64,000 nt of DNA, from NCBI GenBank assembly GCA_949130495.1, contig CASBWL010000422.1, forward strand, positions 744,001 through 808,000, in the 5' to 3' direction. How positions within the stretch are numbered: the first letter of the stretch is position 1; each line of letters begins with the position of its first letter. Positions 11,055 to 23,507 of the stretch are shown here, in pieces. The notes under the pieces are model-generated. The model was given only the letters and a program-made list of their open reading frames with translations, did no database searches and was not told where the DNA came from. This stretch comes from Sambucus nigra (taxonomy: Eukaryota > Streptophyta > Magnoliopsida > Dipsacales > Adoxaceae). The position numbers were made by a program, and so were the translations under genes.

Positions 11055-13540
11055 ATGGACGAGAAAAATGAAAGATTTGGTAACTTGACCAGACCTCCTA
11101 TCTTTGATGGAACCAATTTTGCTTACTGGAAAGTAAGGATGATTACTTTCATTCAAGGAACCCTGGGAGATGATGTCTGGGATATTGTTGAAAATGGTTA
11201 CATTTTTCCTACAAAATCAGCCACTGAAGGAAGTAATGAGAGGGTTAAGAAAGTATTAAGTGAGTTCACACAAGAAGAGAAACAAGTTTCTCGCAACAAT
11301 AACAAAGGAAAGAATGCTATATTTATGTCTATAAATGAACATGAGTTCAAAAGAATCTCATCCTGTACCACTTCTAAGGAAGCATGGGACACTTTGGTTA
11401 CTGCTCATGAAGGTGACACTAGAGTTAAGGCTGCTAAAACTCAAATGATCATTCAACAGTATAACTCTCTAATTATGTCTGAGACTGAGTCATTTGATGA
11501 CTTCTATATGAACCTAACTGATATTGTGACCAAACTGCATGCTAATGGGATAACATATGACAGACAAGAAATTGTGTCTACCACAGAAATTTGATAACAA
11601 AAGATATGCTATTGAGGAAATGTGTGATATTAATCTCACTCCTGAACTACTCAGTAGTAAATTAAGAACTGTGGAAATGGAACTGGAATTTAAGAAACAA
11701 TTGACCCAGTCCCATAGGAAACAGACTAGCTCCAATCTAAGCTTCTCTTCTAAATTGATTAAACCTGAGTTTAATACTTCCAATAATGACTCTGATGAGG
11801 AATGTGATATAGAGAGTTTGGACAATCAGATTGCCTTAATGTCAAAACAGTTTAAGAAAATTATTAAATTTAGAAAGAACATGGCAAATAAACAAGGCAA
11901 GTCCAATTATCCAACTCCCTTTAATCACAGACCTCATGCGAAAAGTCATGACAGAAATCACAAGGACTCTCACACTAGACCTAACAGAGACCTTAAGAAG
12001 ACTGAATGCTATAGATGTGGTAAACTAGGACACATTGCACAAGACTGTAGAGTTAACTTGAACACTCAAAACAAACACACTAGAGCCAACATTTGCAAGA
12101 CATGGGATGATTCAAGTGACTCTGAAAATGAGGAACCTGAGTCATCTGATGTTTTTTATCCTTACATGTCTTTCTTTACCAAGATTATCTATAATGATGA
12201 TATGCCTGTGCTTGTTAGTGAGGATGAATCTAGTAATTCTATATCTGATGTTTCAAATGTTGCTGTTACTGGTTTAGATGCTTTGATTAGTGAGAATATT
12301 GCTATCTCTTCTTCGGGGTGTGTGAGTCAAAGGGAAAGTGATAATGACGATGTCAATGGGTGTGTGAGTTCAAAAAATGAAGCCTTAGGGGTCACTTCAC
12401 ACACTACACTTAGTGACTCGGACAATGAAGACCTCCCAGATATTCACACTCTCTATGCTAAAACTCTCAAGAAAAGCACCAGACTATAAAAAATTGTGAA
12501 AGATCTCACTAAGAAGTTAGAAGATCTAAGCCTAATGGTTAAACTGAATGCTGAAGATTATACTACCCAATGTTTAACTCATGAAACTGAAATCAAAATG
12601 TTTGATCAAAAACTCATAAATTTAAATGAAACAAATGAAACCCTGGAGAAAAAGTATAAAGGGACATTGTTAGAATTGGAACAAACTAAAGAAAAGACAA
12701 CAACTGTTTTCAAGAAATTTTCAAAATTTGAAAACAACTCAAACTGTTTTAATGATTTTGTTCCTGAATCAAAAACCAATTCTGATGATCGAACTGGAAT
12801 ATGATTTTTCCCCAATTTGAAGACGCAAACAAAAACTTTTGAAACTATCAAGTTTGTGTCAGGAGGTAAAAGACCTATTGAAACTTGCCCAGACTTTCAT
12901 TCTCTAAAAACCGAGTTTGAATCAAAGCACCAAAATTCTAACATTGGGGAATCAAGTTGCTCTAAACATGAAAGTTCACATAAGGCTAAATATGTTTGTC
13001 CTTCTATTAGAAAGAGTGAGTCTGCATTCAAGACTGTCACACCTAGGAATAGAGTTCAACCTCAAAATTTCTCAAAACCTTTGTTTAGAGACTTTCCTAA
13101 GGAAACCCCAATCTTGAGCAATCTTTATTGCTCTTACTGTGATGTATACGGTCACTCTTTTGATAGTTGCTATGCTAGGAGACTAGTTACACCTGTCTAT
13201 AGTTCTCCTACTTATCAGAACTTTAACTATTCTAGGAGGAACTCTAACAATTATATACTTCCTAGACAACCTGATAAAAACTCTAATTATAGGAAGAGAA
13301 AGACTAAACCTAAAAGAACATTTCCTAGAAGGATTCCTAAGCACTTTCCTAAACCAAATGCTCAAGTCTTTCATAATGTTTTTCATAAAACTCAAAACCA
13401 TGCGCAAAACATTTTTCAACAAAAATCGAATGCTCGCAGATTTTATCAGCTGAGAGCTAATAAGCGCAAAATGAAAACGAGAGCAATTTGGGTTAGAAAA
13501 GATTATCTATTACCTCAGATGAAGTGTAACATAGTTATTA
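11055..13540 (+). pseudogene. Copia gag (broken)
   Basis: Starts MDEKNERFGNL at 11055, followed by PPIFDGTNFAYWKVRM, the usual start of the Copia capsid (DUF4219/UBN2 type). A short loss or frameshift near 11580 shifts the frame. A classic CCHC knuckle CYRCGKLGHIAQDC sits near 12010-12050 and a second, CSYCDVYGHSFDSC, near 13130-13175. Between them is a charged coiled-coil-like stretch (12496-12804). Stops at 12487, 12802 and elsewhere break the frame. Gag packages the element RNA into cytoplasmic virus-like particles. Confidence 0.88.
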
Positions 13541-14990
13541 CTGGTTTAAAAGCTGAACACACTTCATCTGGTTTGTATTTAGACTCTGGATGTTCTAAGC
13601 ACATGACTGGGGATGATACTAAACTTTTGAACAAAACCAGCTTTGCTGGTGGAAAAGTTATTTTGGTGATGGAGTATCATCTCAAATCATAGGCAAAGGA
13701 ACTCTCCAAGAAGATGGACTTCCTGTTCTTAAAAATGTCCTTGTAGTTAAAGGTCTTAAGGCCAATCTACTTAGTATATCACAATTTTGTGACTCAGATC
13801 ATACTGTTACCTTTTCAAAGAACAATTGCAAAATTTTAAATGAAAAAGGTGAATGCATAATTACAGGATTCCGGACTCCTGACAATTGTTATACTCTCAT
13901 GAACAATTCTGAAATCTATAATGTTGCCAGAATGGATGACAACGAGATATGGCATAACAGATTGGGTCATATAAAATATGATAATCTTAGTAAACTGACC
14001 TCTCAAGAAATAGTTAGAGGAATTCCTAAAATCAAGCCCATTCCTAACATTGTCTGTGGTTCCTGTCAGGAAGGTAAAATTTTTAAGGCACCTCATAAGA
14101 AAGTTAATGATGTTCTTACCTCTAATCCCTTGGAGCTCATCCATATGGACCTAATGGGTCCCTCTCAAACTGTTAGTCTTTGTGGACACAGTTATATTTT
14201 AGTTATGGTTGATGACTTCACTAGATTTACTTGGGTAGCCTTTTTAAAGCAGAAGTCTGACACTTTTCAAACTTTCTTAAAAATACTTCTTCGGATTGAA
14301 AATGAAAAGGACACTCAAGTAAATAGAATTCGTAGTGATAGAGGTGGAGAATTCAAGGACACTGGTATAATAGAGTATTGTGACTATAATGGTTACAAAC
14401 ACGAGTTTAGTGCTCCTAAGACTCCTCAACAAAATGGTATAGCTGAGAGAAAGAATCGAACTCTTCAAGAGATGGCACGCGTTATGTTACATGCCAAGAA
14501 TTTGCCTAAGTATTTTTGGGTAGAATCTATTTGTACTGCGTGTCACATCATAAATAGGGTTTACCTTAGAAAGAATTCCAAACAAACCCCTTATGAACTT
14601 TGGTATAAGAAAAAGCCCAATCTTAAGTACCTTAGAACTTTTGGTAGTACTTGCTATGTATGCAAAGATAGGGAACATCTATCCAAATTTGAGAGTCGGG
14701 GAGATAAAGCTATATTTCTAGGATACTCGCCTAACAATAGAGCCTATCGACTGTATAATCTTCGCACTAAGACATTGATGGAATCCATAAATGTAATTGT
14801 GAGTGGCACTACTGTAGAGAGTAAGACAGGTGAATTAACTATTAGGGAAGAGCCTACAAACATTTTAGAAAATAACTCTCCTGAAATAGATAATTCATTC
14901 CCAATTGAGACACCTGAAGTACCTAACTGGGTTTCTAAAGATCATCCCATAAATAACGTAGTTGGTAACCCTAGTGAGCCAGTGCGTACA
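13541..14990 (+). pseudogene. Copia protease and integrase region
   Basis: The protease active site reads LDSGCSKHMTGD (about 13578-13615); a frameshift follows near 13675. The integrase zinc finger has WHNRLGH (about 13950) and CGSCQEGK (about 14055). The catalytic core keeps D in HMDLMGP (about 14145), D in RSDRGGEF (about 14335) and E in QNGIAERKN (about 14435), so all three acidic residues are present. The GKAIFLGYS-type motif near 14700 marks the end of the core. The integrase frame is open from about 13690 to a stop at 15180. Confidence 0.9.
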
Positions 14991-16558
14991 AGATCCCAAT
15001 TAAGAAATTATGCACATTATGCATGTTTTGTTTCCCTAGTGGAACCAAGGAATGTAAATGAGGCATTGAATGACTCTCACTGGATTTCTGCTATGCAGGA
15101 AGAACTTTTACAATTTGTCATTCATGATGTTTGGCATCATGTTCCTCGTCCTGATCACAAAAAGGTTATTGGAAAACGTTAGATTTTGAAAAATAAGACT
15201 GATGAAAATGGGATAATAATTAGAAATAAAGCTAGATTAGTTGCTCAAGGATACTCTCAAATAGAAGGAATAGATTTTAACGAGACTTTTGCTCCTGTTA
15301 CTCGTTTAGAATCTGTTCATCTGCTCCTTGCCATTTGCAATTTACACTATACCAAATGGATGTTAAATCTGCATTCCTTAATGGAATATTGGCTGAAGAA
15401 ACCTATGTAGAACAACCTAAAGGGTTTATTGACCCTAAATATCCAAATCATGTATTTCGTCTAAAAAAGGCTTTGTATGGCCTTAAATAAGCTCCTAGAG
15501 CTTGGTATGAGCGTCTTTCCAATTTTCTCTTAGATAAAGGTTTCAAAAGAGGTGGAAATTACCAAACTCTTTTTGTCAAACACTTTGACAAACACATCAC
15601 TATTGCTCAAGTTTACGTTGACGATATTATATTTGGATCAACTTCTCCCTCAGAAGTAAAATCCTTCTCTACAATCATGCATAAGGAGTTTCAAATGTCT
15701 CTTATAGGGGAGTTACAATTCTTCTTAGGTCTTCAAGTCAAACAAAATTCCGAAGGATTATTTGTCTCGCAATCTAAGTACGCGTTAGAGATAGTTAAGA
15801 AATTTGGCCTTGAGAGTGCTAAAGATGCTACAACACCCATGAGTACTACGATCAAACTGTCTAGAGACGAATCTGGGAAATCCATCGATCCTACTTTATA
15901 TCTAAGTATGATTGGAACCTTGCTATACCTGACTGCCTCGCATCCTGATATAATGTATGTTGTGTGTGTTTGTGCTCGTTATCAAAACAACCCTAAAGAT
16001 AGCCATCTGAATTCCGTTAAACATATCATTAAGTATGTAAAAGGCACTCTTAATCTAGGACTTTGGTACACTAATGACACACCAAACACTATAATTGGTT
16101 ACACCGATGCTGACTGGGCTGGGTGTACTGATGATAGTAAAAGCACTTCAGGAGCATGTTATTATATAGGTAATAACCTGGTAGGATGGAGTAGCAAGAA
16201 ACAAAACTGCACATCACTCTCAATAGCTGAATCTGAATACATAGCCGCTGGCAGCTGTTGTGCTCAATTAATGTGGCTTAAACAAATGCTAAGTGATTAT
16301 GGTATTCTAGAAAACAAATTGCATCTCTATTGTGACAATCAAAGTGCGATTAATATTTCTAAAAACCCTATTCAACACTCGCGAACGAAGCACATAAAAA
16401 TAAGACGTCACTTTATACGTGAATTGGTTGAAACTAAGGAATTAGAAATCAATTATCTTCCTACTGATCTACAACTTGCAGATATGTTTACCAAACCTCT
16501 AGATTATAATAGATTCATTTACTTGTGTAAATCTATTGGTATGGTTTGTGCTGAGTAA
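14991..16558 (+). pseudogene. Copia reverse transcriptase and RNase H
   Basis: The RT start region (ALNDSHWISAMQEEL) lies near 15060, followed by a TAG at 15180 and [11 protein letters not shown] near 15230. A frameshift near 15355 and a TAA in ALYGLK-stop-APRAWY (about 15488) interrupt it. The polymerase centre YVDDIIFGS is intact near 15615. RNase H has YTDADWAGC (about 16100), SIAESEYIA (about 16220), LYCDNQSA (about 16325) and ADMFTKPL (about 16480). The frame closes with TAA at 16556. Without the breaks this would be a normal-length Copia polymerase. Confidence 0.92.
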
Positions 16559-16854
16559 TATTTTTGCTGTTTATCCGAGTTTTTCCCTTTGTCCATTTGA
16601 GACAAAATGGGGGAGAAATTTGAGTCTCTATGAATAGTTGTATATATGCTAAACTGCTTGATCTTAGTGATTCATTGCAGGTTTTTGTACAGTCATACTC
16701 AATAGTTGTAATAGGGTATTCAATTATAAATAGTTGAGTTATGTACTTTTGCTTTCTAGGATTTGGGTAGATAGATTTTTGTAGGAATAGCTTTCCTCTC
16801 TTTTTGTTACCCTACGAGTTCTAGATGACTCAAAGGAGATTTTGTCTCATATTT

Positions 16855-16868
16855 CCAAAGGGGGAGAT
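16855..16868 (+). promoter_or_regulatory. Copia polypurine tract
   Basis: ccaaagggggagat sits immediately before the 3' LTR and would prime plus-strand DNA synthesis. The interval from the RNase H stop to here (16559-16854) is untranslated. Confidence 0.85.
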
Positions 16869-17690
16869 TGCAGCCCTTATACTTTTGACTCACTTGAGTC
16901 TATATTGTATAAGAGTTTATCTAGTTTAGAAATTAAGACAAAATTATGTATATCCTAGAATCCAAAAAACCTCAGAGATTGGTTTGCCATTTCAATCATC
17001 TATCTTGTAATGATCTAGACCTAATTACCAACACTCATACACAGTAGAATGCATCCTATACATGCCATATTGCATATTTATGTGTGTACATATGTTGAGA
17101 TTGTTTAAATCCCTAAGTTTGATTTTTAAATATTTTTTTGGGATTTTATAAACATTTTTATAAAGGTTTTATTAATTAAAACTTTGTTTTAAAAAGTTTG
17201 TGAGCTCAATCTACAATTACTGGTAAATGGGTTTATTGTCTTAAAGTTGATTTGGGTAGAAAGCAAAAGCGGCAGAGAATTCAGGGTATGCTTTGTAATT
17301 AATGTAGACGTGCATTTTATATCTACTTACTGATCAACACGTGTTGCTTGTTGATTAGTGCATACTGTGTTTCTTTACTGAGTGTATAATCGCGTATCTT
17401 TACCATCGTTGGATCAAACCTTATCAACGACCTGCATGCGTTCCATGGTAATCCCTGTGAAACCCCTTTAAACCAATCATGTATATTTTAATCACCGCTT
17501 GTTGTGAGCCTTTGGATTTAAGTCAATCCAGCTTGACTCAATCCTGACCCTTGATTTTATACCTGTTTCTCGATCCTTCTCTTCGTCATATAAAAGGGAC
17601 CCTCCTCTCAATCGTCTAAGACTTTTGTCCAGTTCATTTTGTGAGAGTAAAAAAGAGAGAGTAGAGAGAAGAGAGAGAAGGGAGAACTAG

Positions 17691-17747
<57 letters not shown>

Positions 17748-18929
17748 AGAAACCCTAACCCTAACCCTTGTTCGTCAAGCCTCTTTCAAAACCAAACACT
17801 CCTCAAAATCTCCTACATATCCAAAACACTACCCTGAGTGTTCTTGAGTTTTTGAGAGATATTTGTGTTGATTGGTTGTGTTGCTGTAACCTCTTGTTCG
17901 TTAGATCTTGTTCCCAACTTAAACTGTCTACTTAGATCTATTTTCTTCTTCATAGAAATTTCAGATCTATGTTCTGCATGTTACATCACACTTAGATCTA
18001 CATAATTTATTTCTCATCTTGAGAAATATATTGTTGATTCTTTTCTAAAAAAATCATTTTTAAACATTGAAATCAACAATAAATGTTTTCTACTTCTAGT
18101 TCTCTTAAAACTAAACCTTTGACCTAGTTTGGAATCACACTTGGAGGTTTTCAATCTCGAAAATCTTTTTCGATTCTGAGATTGATTAAGATCTTGACTG
18201 TCTTTTAAAGCAAGATATCCGTAGATTCTGGGATTGAATTAAAGGTCAAAAAGGTTCAAAGTTTTGTGAGAAGAGAGAAAAAGAAAATTCACTGCATATA
18301 GTCTTATATGTAATTTGTTAGGACTGTTTGTACTTAATAAGTGTGTGTGTGTGTGTGCATGCATGTGTTAGAGAACACCTTCACAAACACGTTTTCACCC
18401 TACCACACTAAAAGTGTTGGTAATAAGATCTTGTGAACAAAGAGTCGACGTAAAGTGCTGGAACAAATCAGAAGTTAACAAACTGAGAGAACAACATCAA
18501 CAATCAGAACTGCAGAGAAGTTATAAGGACACCAGAGGGTACATTCCTAAACTTATATAGGTTTGAGTTGTATGCATGTTAGTTATATAGTTTTTAACTG
18601 ATAAAGTTATTTTAGTGGATTTTGTTTTTACTCCGTAGAGGGAGTCGTGGATGTTTCCTCAGTTGGTTGAGGTTTTACCACGTTAAAATCTTGTTATTAA
18701 TCTTCCTACATCTTCTCATCTCATTCTTAGTTGTGCTGGATTTTAAGTTTGCTTAAACTGTTTAATAAACCTGTTTATTAAATCTTGAATAGATCTCGTA
18801 CATACTTTTATTAAACACATCTTGTGTTCAAAATAGTTTTGGTTTTTAAGAAAAGAGTTTCGTCAAAAAACTGTTCGGAGTTACTTAAATAGTTTATTTT
18901 TAATAAACGGCTTTAGTAACAGAATTTCA
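16869..18929 (+). repeat. Copia 3' LTR, 2061 bp
   Basis: Begins tgcagccctt and ends agaatttca. It repeats all landmarks of the 5' LTR: TATAAAA near 17590, the (GA)n tract near 17693-17746 and the aaaccctaaccctaaccc string near 17750. It is followed by the second copy of the GAAAC duplication. Confidence 0.93.
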
Positions 18930-20790
18930 GAAACACCTTCAATAAGACAATTGTTCCGATTGGATATGAATGTGATGTTTTGATCCTGATGACCTATTGC
19001 ATTATTCGAATTAATTAGAAACCACATCCAATTATCCTGTATCTCTGAATCAACAATTGCATAAGTAAGAGGATAAAGGCCTGATATTATAATGAAATAT
19101 ATCAGTACACACAGTATCTATGATGAACTGCAAAAACGGTGCCGCTGGCGCAGACCAATAAACACGTAGGCTATACAAGTGAAATAAATATATTTATACT
19201 AATAGGATACACAAATGTAAAGTATAAACATATCATGCTTGTATTTTAATATACATGGGTGTAATTTATTATTTAATCTGAACATACTAAATAAAGAATC
19301 ACAAAGTACGAGCAAAACAATACAAAGTACAGAAAGTGTAAACAAGATTTCACGTGTACTATGTAGTGATATGCGTCTACTTTGCACTGTTGGGCCAAAA
19401 TAAATAAGGAATCCTAAAGTACACACATGACATTACAAATTACATGTGATATATCGTAAAAATTCACGTGTACTCTTTTATCTAATGCGTGTACTTTGGG
19501 ATTATATGAAAATAAAAAAAGAAACTTCAAAGTACACACATAATACATAAAGTACACACATATATTCACGCGTAGTTTATAAATGTCACGCATGTACTTT
19601 ATATTTAGTTGAAATAACATACAAAGGATTCCAAAATAAAGGCTTAATATTTTAAAGTCAACTTCAATGCTTCACATTTACCATTATTCCCATTCCTTAT
19701 TGTTCCTGACAAAATCGTTCCACAATACATGATCTTCAAAAAGGCACCATCAAGAAACAAAACAGGTCTGCAATACTAAAATCTATCAATGGATCCTCTA
19801 AACATTACAAAAATTCTTTTGAATGATTTGCTCTCCGGTTCGACTTTAAGAATGCAATGCGATCCTTGATTATACTGCAATAGAAGTTCCCTGTAATCAT
19901 TTATTAATGCATGAGAATCTTTCTCATCACCATGCAACTCATAAACAACCATATCTTTGCCACGTCATGCATGATGATAACTTATATAAAGAACATAATT
20001 CTTCTTCACATCTCTAACTACATCAATTGGTCGCAGCTCATCACCAAGCAATGTCGAAACCAATTTGGAGTCCATCATTCTGCTTGATGGATTACGATAT
20101 ACACCCCTATAAGTATGCTCACGTTCAGACTTCTTATATAAAAGTTACCTTTTTCCGTTGATAATGAAGCATGAACTCTCCACATGTAATTATCTATACT
20201 CCTTTTAGAACACTCTGATGTCACCCGAATTTTATCATTCTTCAAATATATATACGTGAAACCAACCTCAACAGTATACTTTCGCAACTTATCACGAAAC
20301 TCAACCACACCTCTTCTAAAACACTGCTTTTAATGACTAATATATGTCTTCTAATTATTAGAGAGATAAAATTTTGATGCACTTGGCTCCACACCTCTAA
20401 TATAAACATCATTTTTCACTCCACTACTAATATCAATCGCAGCGGATAATGATATACAGTCTACCCTTTCTCTACTGGTACCACTTCATTCAACCCTCTC
20501 ACAGCTTGTATAACTGCGGTCAACTGTTTCACGAATTCCATATGTGCATTCAACCATTTTGTGAATTCTACTAGTCGCCAAAGTTGTTGAACATCTTTAT
20601 CACAAACCAACATGAATCGACTTTCATCACCAAATCCATACTTTAATGAAAAAGATCTAATTTTCAAATCCATAAACCTTCTACATAACTCATTGCATAT
20701 GAAATCTAATGAGTTATCTTAAATTTTTTTTATGCAAGCCATATTATCCAAATAATAACACCGGGCAATCCGATAACTTTCCATCATCAT
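18930..20790 (-). pseudogene. MULE transposase, N-terminal half (MuDR domain, DDE core)
   Basis: The first ATG is at 20790, next to an acceptor-like tgcag. A PB1-like segment with FSLKYGFGDESRF (near 20650) is followed by the MuDR domain: LRKYTVEVGF and IRVTSECS, then MWRVHASL (20290-20150). The DDE core begins LFLDGAFLK (near 19760), the first catalytic Asp. After the intron at 19081-19681 it resumes LYPLTYAIVDSE. The second core site reads FISNRNN, where MULEs normally have SDR, so the catalytic Asp is Asn here. Stops at about 20722, 20345 and 19785 also disable it. The frame runs straight into the C-terminal half once the Copia is removed. Confidence 0.88.
19081..19681 (-). other. intron of the MULE transposase gene
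   Basis: Minus-strand donor GTAAATG at 19681 and acceptor TATCAG ending at 19081. Splicing would join NGNNG to LYPL, which restores a continuous MULE core motif. The 601 bp intron is rich in gtgtacttt/aaagtacac and carries one 'gccgctggcgcagacc' string near 19140, the same motifs as in the element's leader and 3' flank. Confidence 0.7.
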
Positions 20791-21353
20791 CTGCATTAAA
20801 TTAAAAAAAATGATTTTATTAAAGCTCAAGTTTAATTAATGTCACTGGCGCAGACCAACAAACAAATGGCCAACAAAGACATGACTGCTCTATTAAGCAT
20901 GACTCAACAGTAACAAAATAAAAGCACATTAACATTATGAAGAATTAATGTCAAAAAATAAATGAGAATTAATCATTACAAAATCACCTGTACTTTAGAC
21001 CAAATTACGTGTACTTTACTGTAATTTTCTGCTCATGTATATACCAAGTACTTTACTATTGTAAAACATCAAAATTGGTCAATGCCGCTGGTGCGGAACC
21101 ACAAACATATTCCCATTTAATACATGACAAGTGTATTAAGTAATGAGTCAAAAGTAAGAAAGTAAACACACATTAACATTATGTAAAATTAATCTGAAAA
21201 GAAAAAATCAGAATTAATAAAGTTCAACATTCACGTGTACTTTATTTAAATTTATGTGTACTTTACTTCAATGATCCTTTGAGGTATATACATGAACATC
21301 ATGTATATACATAAAGTACACACACACACATTAACATACAATAGAACATATAC
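20791..21353 (-). repeat. two tandem modules in the MULE leader
   Basis: About 20838-21080 and 21083-21330 are two diverged copies of a roughly 245 bp unit. Each starts with a 'gccgctggtgcgga'-like string and a run of 'aacattatg' and 'agaattaat' phrases, and ends in gtgtactttac motifs. On the minus strand the region ends in an acceptor-like tgcag next to the transposase ATG, so it is probably a 5' UTR intron. Confidence 0.55.
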
Positions 21354-22515
21354 TGTAAGGACATATTTTCATAGGCCCGTTATCTATTTATTATGTCATA
21401 TACTGCTACACCGTTGAAGAGCATTCATGAGTCATCTACATATAAGACCGATTCGAAATATTCAAGTTCTTAATCATTCAAGGCTCCGCGAAGTTTACTT
21501 TGGTAAGGTTATTTTTTAAATACCTTTACTCTTCACTTAGAGCTTTTGGGATATTTTTACAAAATATTTTCTAAGTGTTGGAGCAGACTTTTTCGTCAAA
21601 TATTGAGAATGAGTATTTTTTCTAAGTTTTGAAGCGGACCTCGATTTTGATGCCCAGATCGTTCGTGCGAGATCAGCATCTCGTTCGAACGAGATTGGAA
21701 GTCGTACGATGTCGTTTGAACGACATGCGTACTTCGTTCGAGCAACATATGCTTCTCGTTCGAACGAGCTCGAATTTCGAGGCGGTGCATTTTTGTATAA
21801 ATACTCATTAAATGGTAACGTTTTCATGAAGAAGTCACAGCGTTTTGACGAACAGAAATACTGCGAAAGCAGAATCCTTTTTGGCTTGTTCCTTTAGGGT
21901 TTTAATCCCTTTTTGTTTTCAATTCACAAAACTCACATATGCTTTAGTGAATTGCTTTGGTGTTCAAGAACACAACTTGTGCCCTTGTTTATTCTTTGTG
22001 TGGAGAGCTCTACAACCGACAGCTGCGTGCTATTATGGAGGGAGTCCTTGTGAAGATTTCAGACTGCGTGTCTAGGATTGCGGTCCTTGTGGTATAGCTG
22101 CGTGTGAACCACTGCAGATTTCTAGCCGTTACTTTGAAGGTTTGACGAAGACACCGTGCGTTACACTTGTGGGCGATTATCAGGTTGTATGTAAGTCAAT
22201 GGTATTGTGAATTCTTCAAAGTTCTAGAAATAAAAAGGTTTTGCCCTGCAGGGATTTTTCCTTAAGCTTGTGTCGCATGCTTTATTTATTTTATGGTTTG
22301 ACACATGCACACACGTAGTTGAATGATTTGGGGATGATTTATTTTGGTTTAAAAATAGACACTAATTAAATAAGTGTGCCAACGTAGAAAGTTGCGAATT
22401 TAATCAATTATCACACAGTCGTTTCGTTTTTTAAATTGGTATCAGAGCTTATTTAAGTGATCAACACTTTTACAAATTGGTATCGGAGCTTATTTAAGAG
22501 ATCACCACTTTTACA
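21354..22515 (+). repeat. 5' LTR of the non-autonomous element
   Basis: Begins tgtaagga and ends ttttaca. A palindrome cluster at 21679-21768 includes tctcgttcgaacgaga and is followed by a TATAAATA box near 21797. Its 3' end carries two tandem 41 bp units (22433-22473 and 22474-22514), each starting with aaattggtatc, so each contains a copy of the primer-binding site inside the LTR itself. Confidence 0.9.
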
Positions 22516-22535
22516 AATTGGTATCAGAGTAGGTT
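22516..22535 (+). promoter_or_regulatory. primer-binding site of the non-autonomous element
   Basis: aattggtatcagagtagg directly follows the LTR end and matches the initiator-methionine-type site. It is the third in a row of such strings, after two within the LTR. Confidence 0.75.
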
Positions 22536-22628
22536 GCACTAATTTATTGTGTATTCCCTTTTCTGTAAAATTGTGTGATATTGATTTTTTTTGAAAAAAT
22601 CAGTTTTTTGAAAATCGCAATTTTTCGA

Positions 22629-23507
22629 TGGATCACTTATCTAATCGGATGCCCCCCTTTGATGACCCGAGTCAAAGTTTTGATGATATAAATCATTTGA
22701 ATTTGACGTTTTCAAAAAGAATTAAAGTTTTGGAAAAAAAAATTCTCGTTTTAAATCCGCGATGGATTTTTTGCAAACGGTTCAAAATTAACTAGATTTT
22801 TATCGTGAAAATTTTGTTTCCTTGGACCATGACTTTGTTACTTTAAAATTGTCCAAGAAGGAGAGTGATGATAGGGTCCTAGTTTTAGAAAACAAATTAT
22901 AGGATCTTAAAAATTCGATGATTTGTGTTTGTGCCAAAGATGACAAAAATATTTTAGTCAATGAGTTTGTGGCACGTGAAGAGACTCTTAGGAAAAAGTT
23001 TTCTTTAATTGAGGGGGAGCAAGATAACCTTCTAGGTTTGATTGATAATTTGAAGAAGGCATCCCTTAATTTGGAAGAGTCTAATTCGTTGCTTGAGTAA
23101 AAAATTTTGAAGTTAAAAAATGATTTGACAGACTCAAGTAGGTTTGATATTGATGGTAATGGCTCATCATGTTCTCATGCTTCTAATGCTAAAGCCAAAA
23201 CCATTATTTATTTTAGAGGGTCAACGAATTCCAAGGATGTTAGAAAAGATCACACTTTAGGTGTCGTTCCACCCGTTTACACATGTTCATATTGTGGTAG
23301 GAAAGGTCACCTTAGGCGTTTTTATTTTGATCTTGGAAAATGTACTTGGAAGTTTATGTCTAGTGATTTCGTGGTTCCCAAAGCCCCCTCACAACGTTTC
23401 ACATCTATTTGGGTTAGGAAATCACTTTTAGAGGCACTAGATTTTAGACAAGTTGATTCCCATTTGCTTGCACATGATTCTTCTCTTGCCATATCATATA
23501 GATGATT
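22629..23507 (+). pseudogene. gag-like remnant of the non-autonomous element
   Basis: Begins MDHLSNRMPPFDDPS at 22629 and is soon broken by stops. A charged coiled-coil-like segment (22918-23097) is followed by a zinc-knuckle-like CSYCGRKGHLRRFYFDL (about 23286), in which the last Cys is Tyr. The sequence SIWVRKS (about 23405) resembles the linker that precedes the protease in Copia elements, but the protease never starts and the frame ends at 23505. A partly disabled gag, kept without pol. Confidence 0.65.

Larger units (their letters stand above)
8925..18929 (+). mobile_element. Copia LTR retrotransposon, about 10 kb, nearly complete
   Basis: LTRs of 2057 bp (8925-10981) and 2061 bp (16869-18929) begin TG and end CA. 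They are flanked by the identical 5 bp duplication GAAAC (8920-8924 and 18930-18934). A methionine-tRNA-type primer site follows the 5' LTR, and a purine tract aaagggggagatt precedes the 3' LTR. Gag, protease, integrase, RT and RNase H follow in Copia order. The long LTRs, two CCHC knuckles in gag and the phrases around the RT start suggest the SIRE/Maximus lineage (inference). The two LTRs look very similar by eye, so the insertion is fairly recent, but frameshifts and stops are already present. Confidence 0.95.

Noticed and set aside
20461..20673. Separate small genes at 20075-20308 and 20461-20673
   Set aside because: Both are pieces of the one MULE transposase, broken by stops and frame changes.
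21537..21827. Mirror open frames on both strands at 21537-21827 and 25248-25538
   Set aside because: They arise from the palindromic gttcgaac cluster in the LTRs, occur in both LTR copies and contain no domain.
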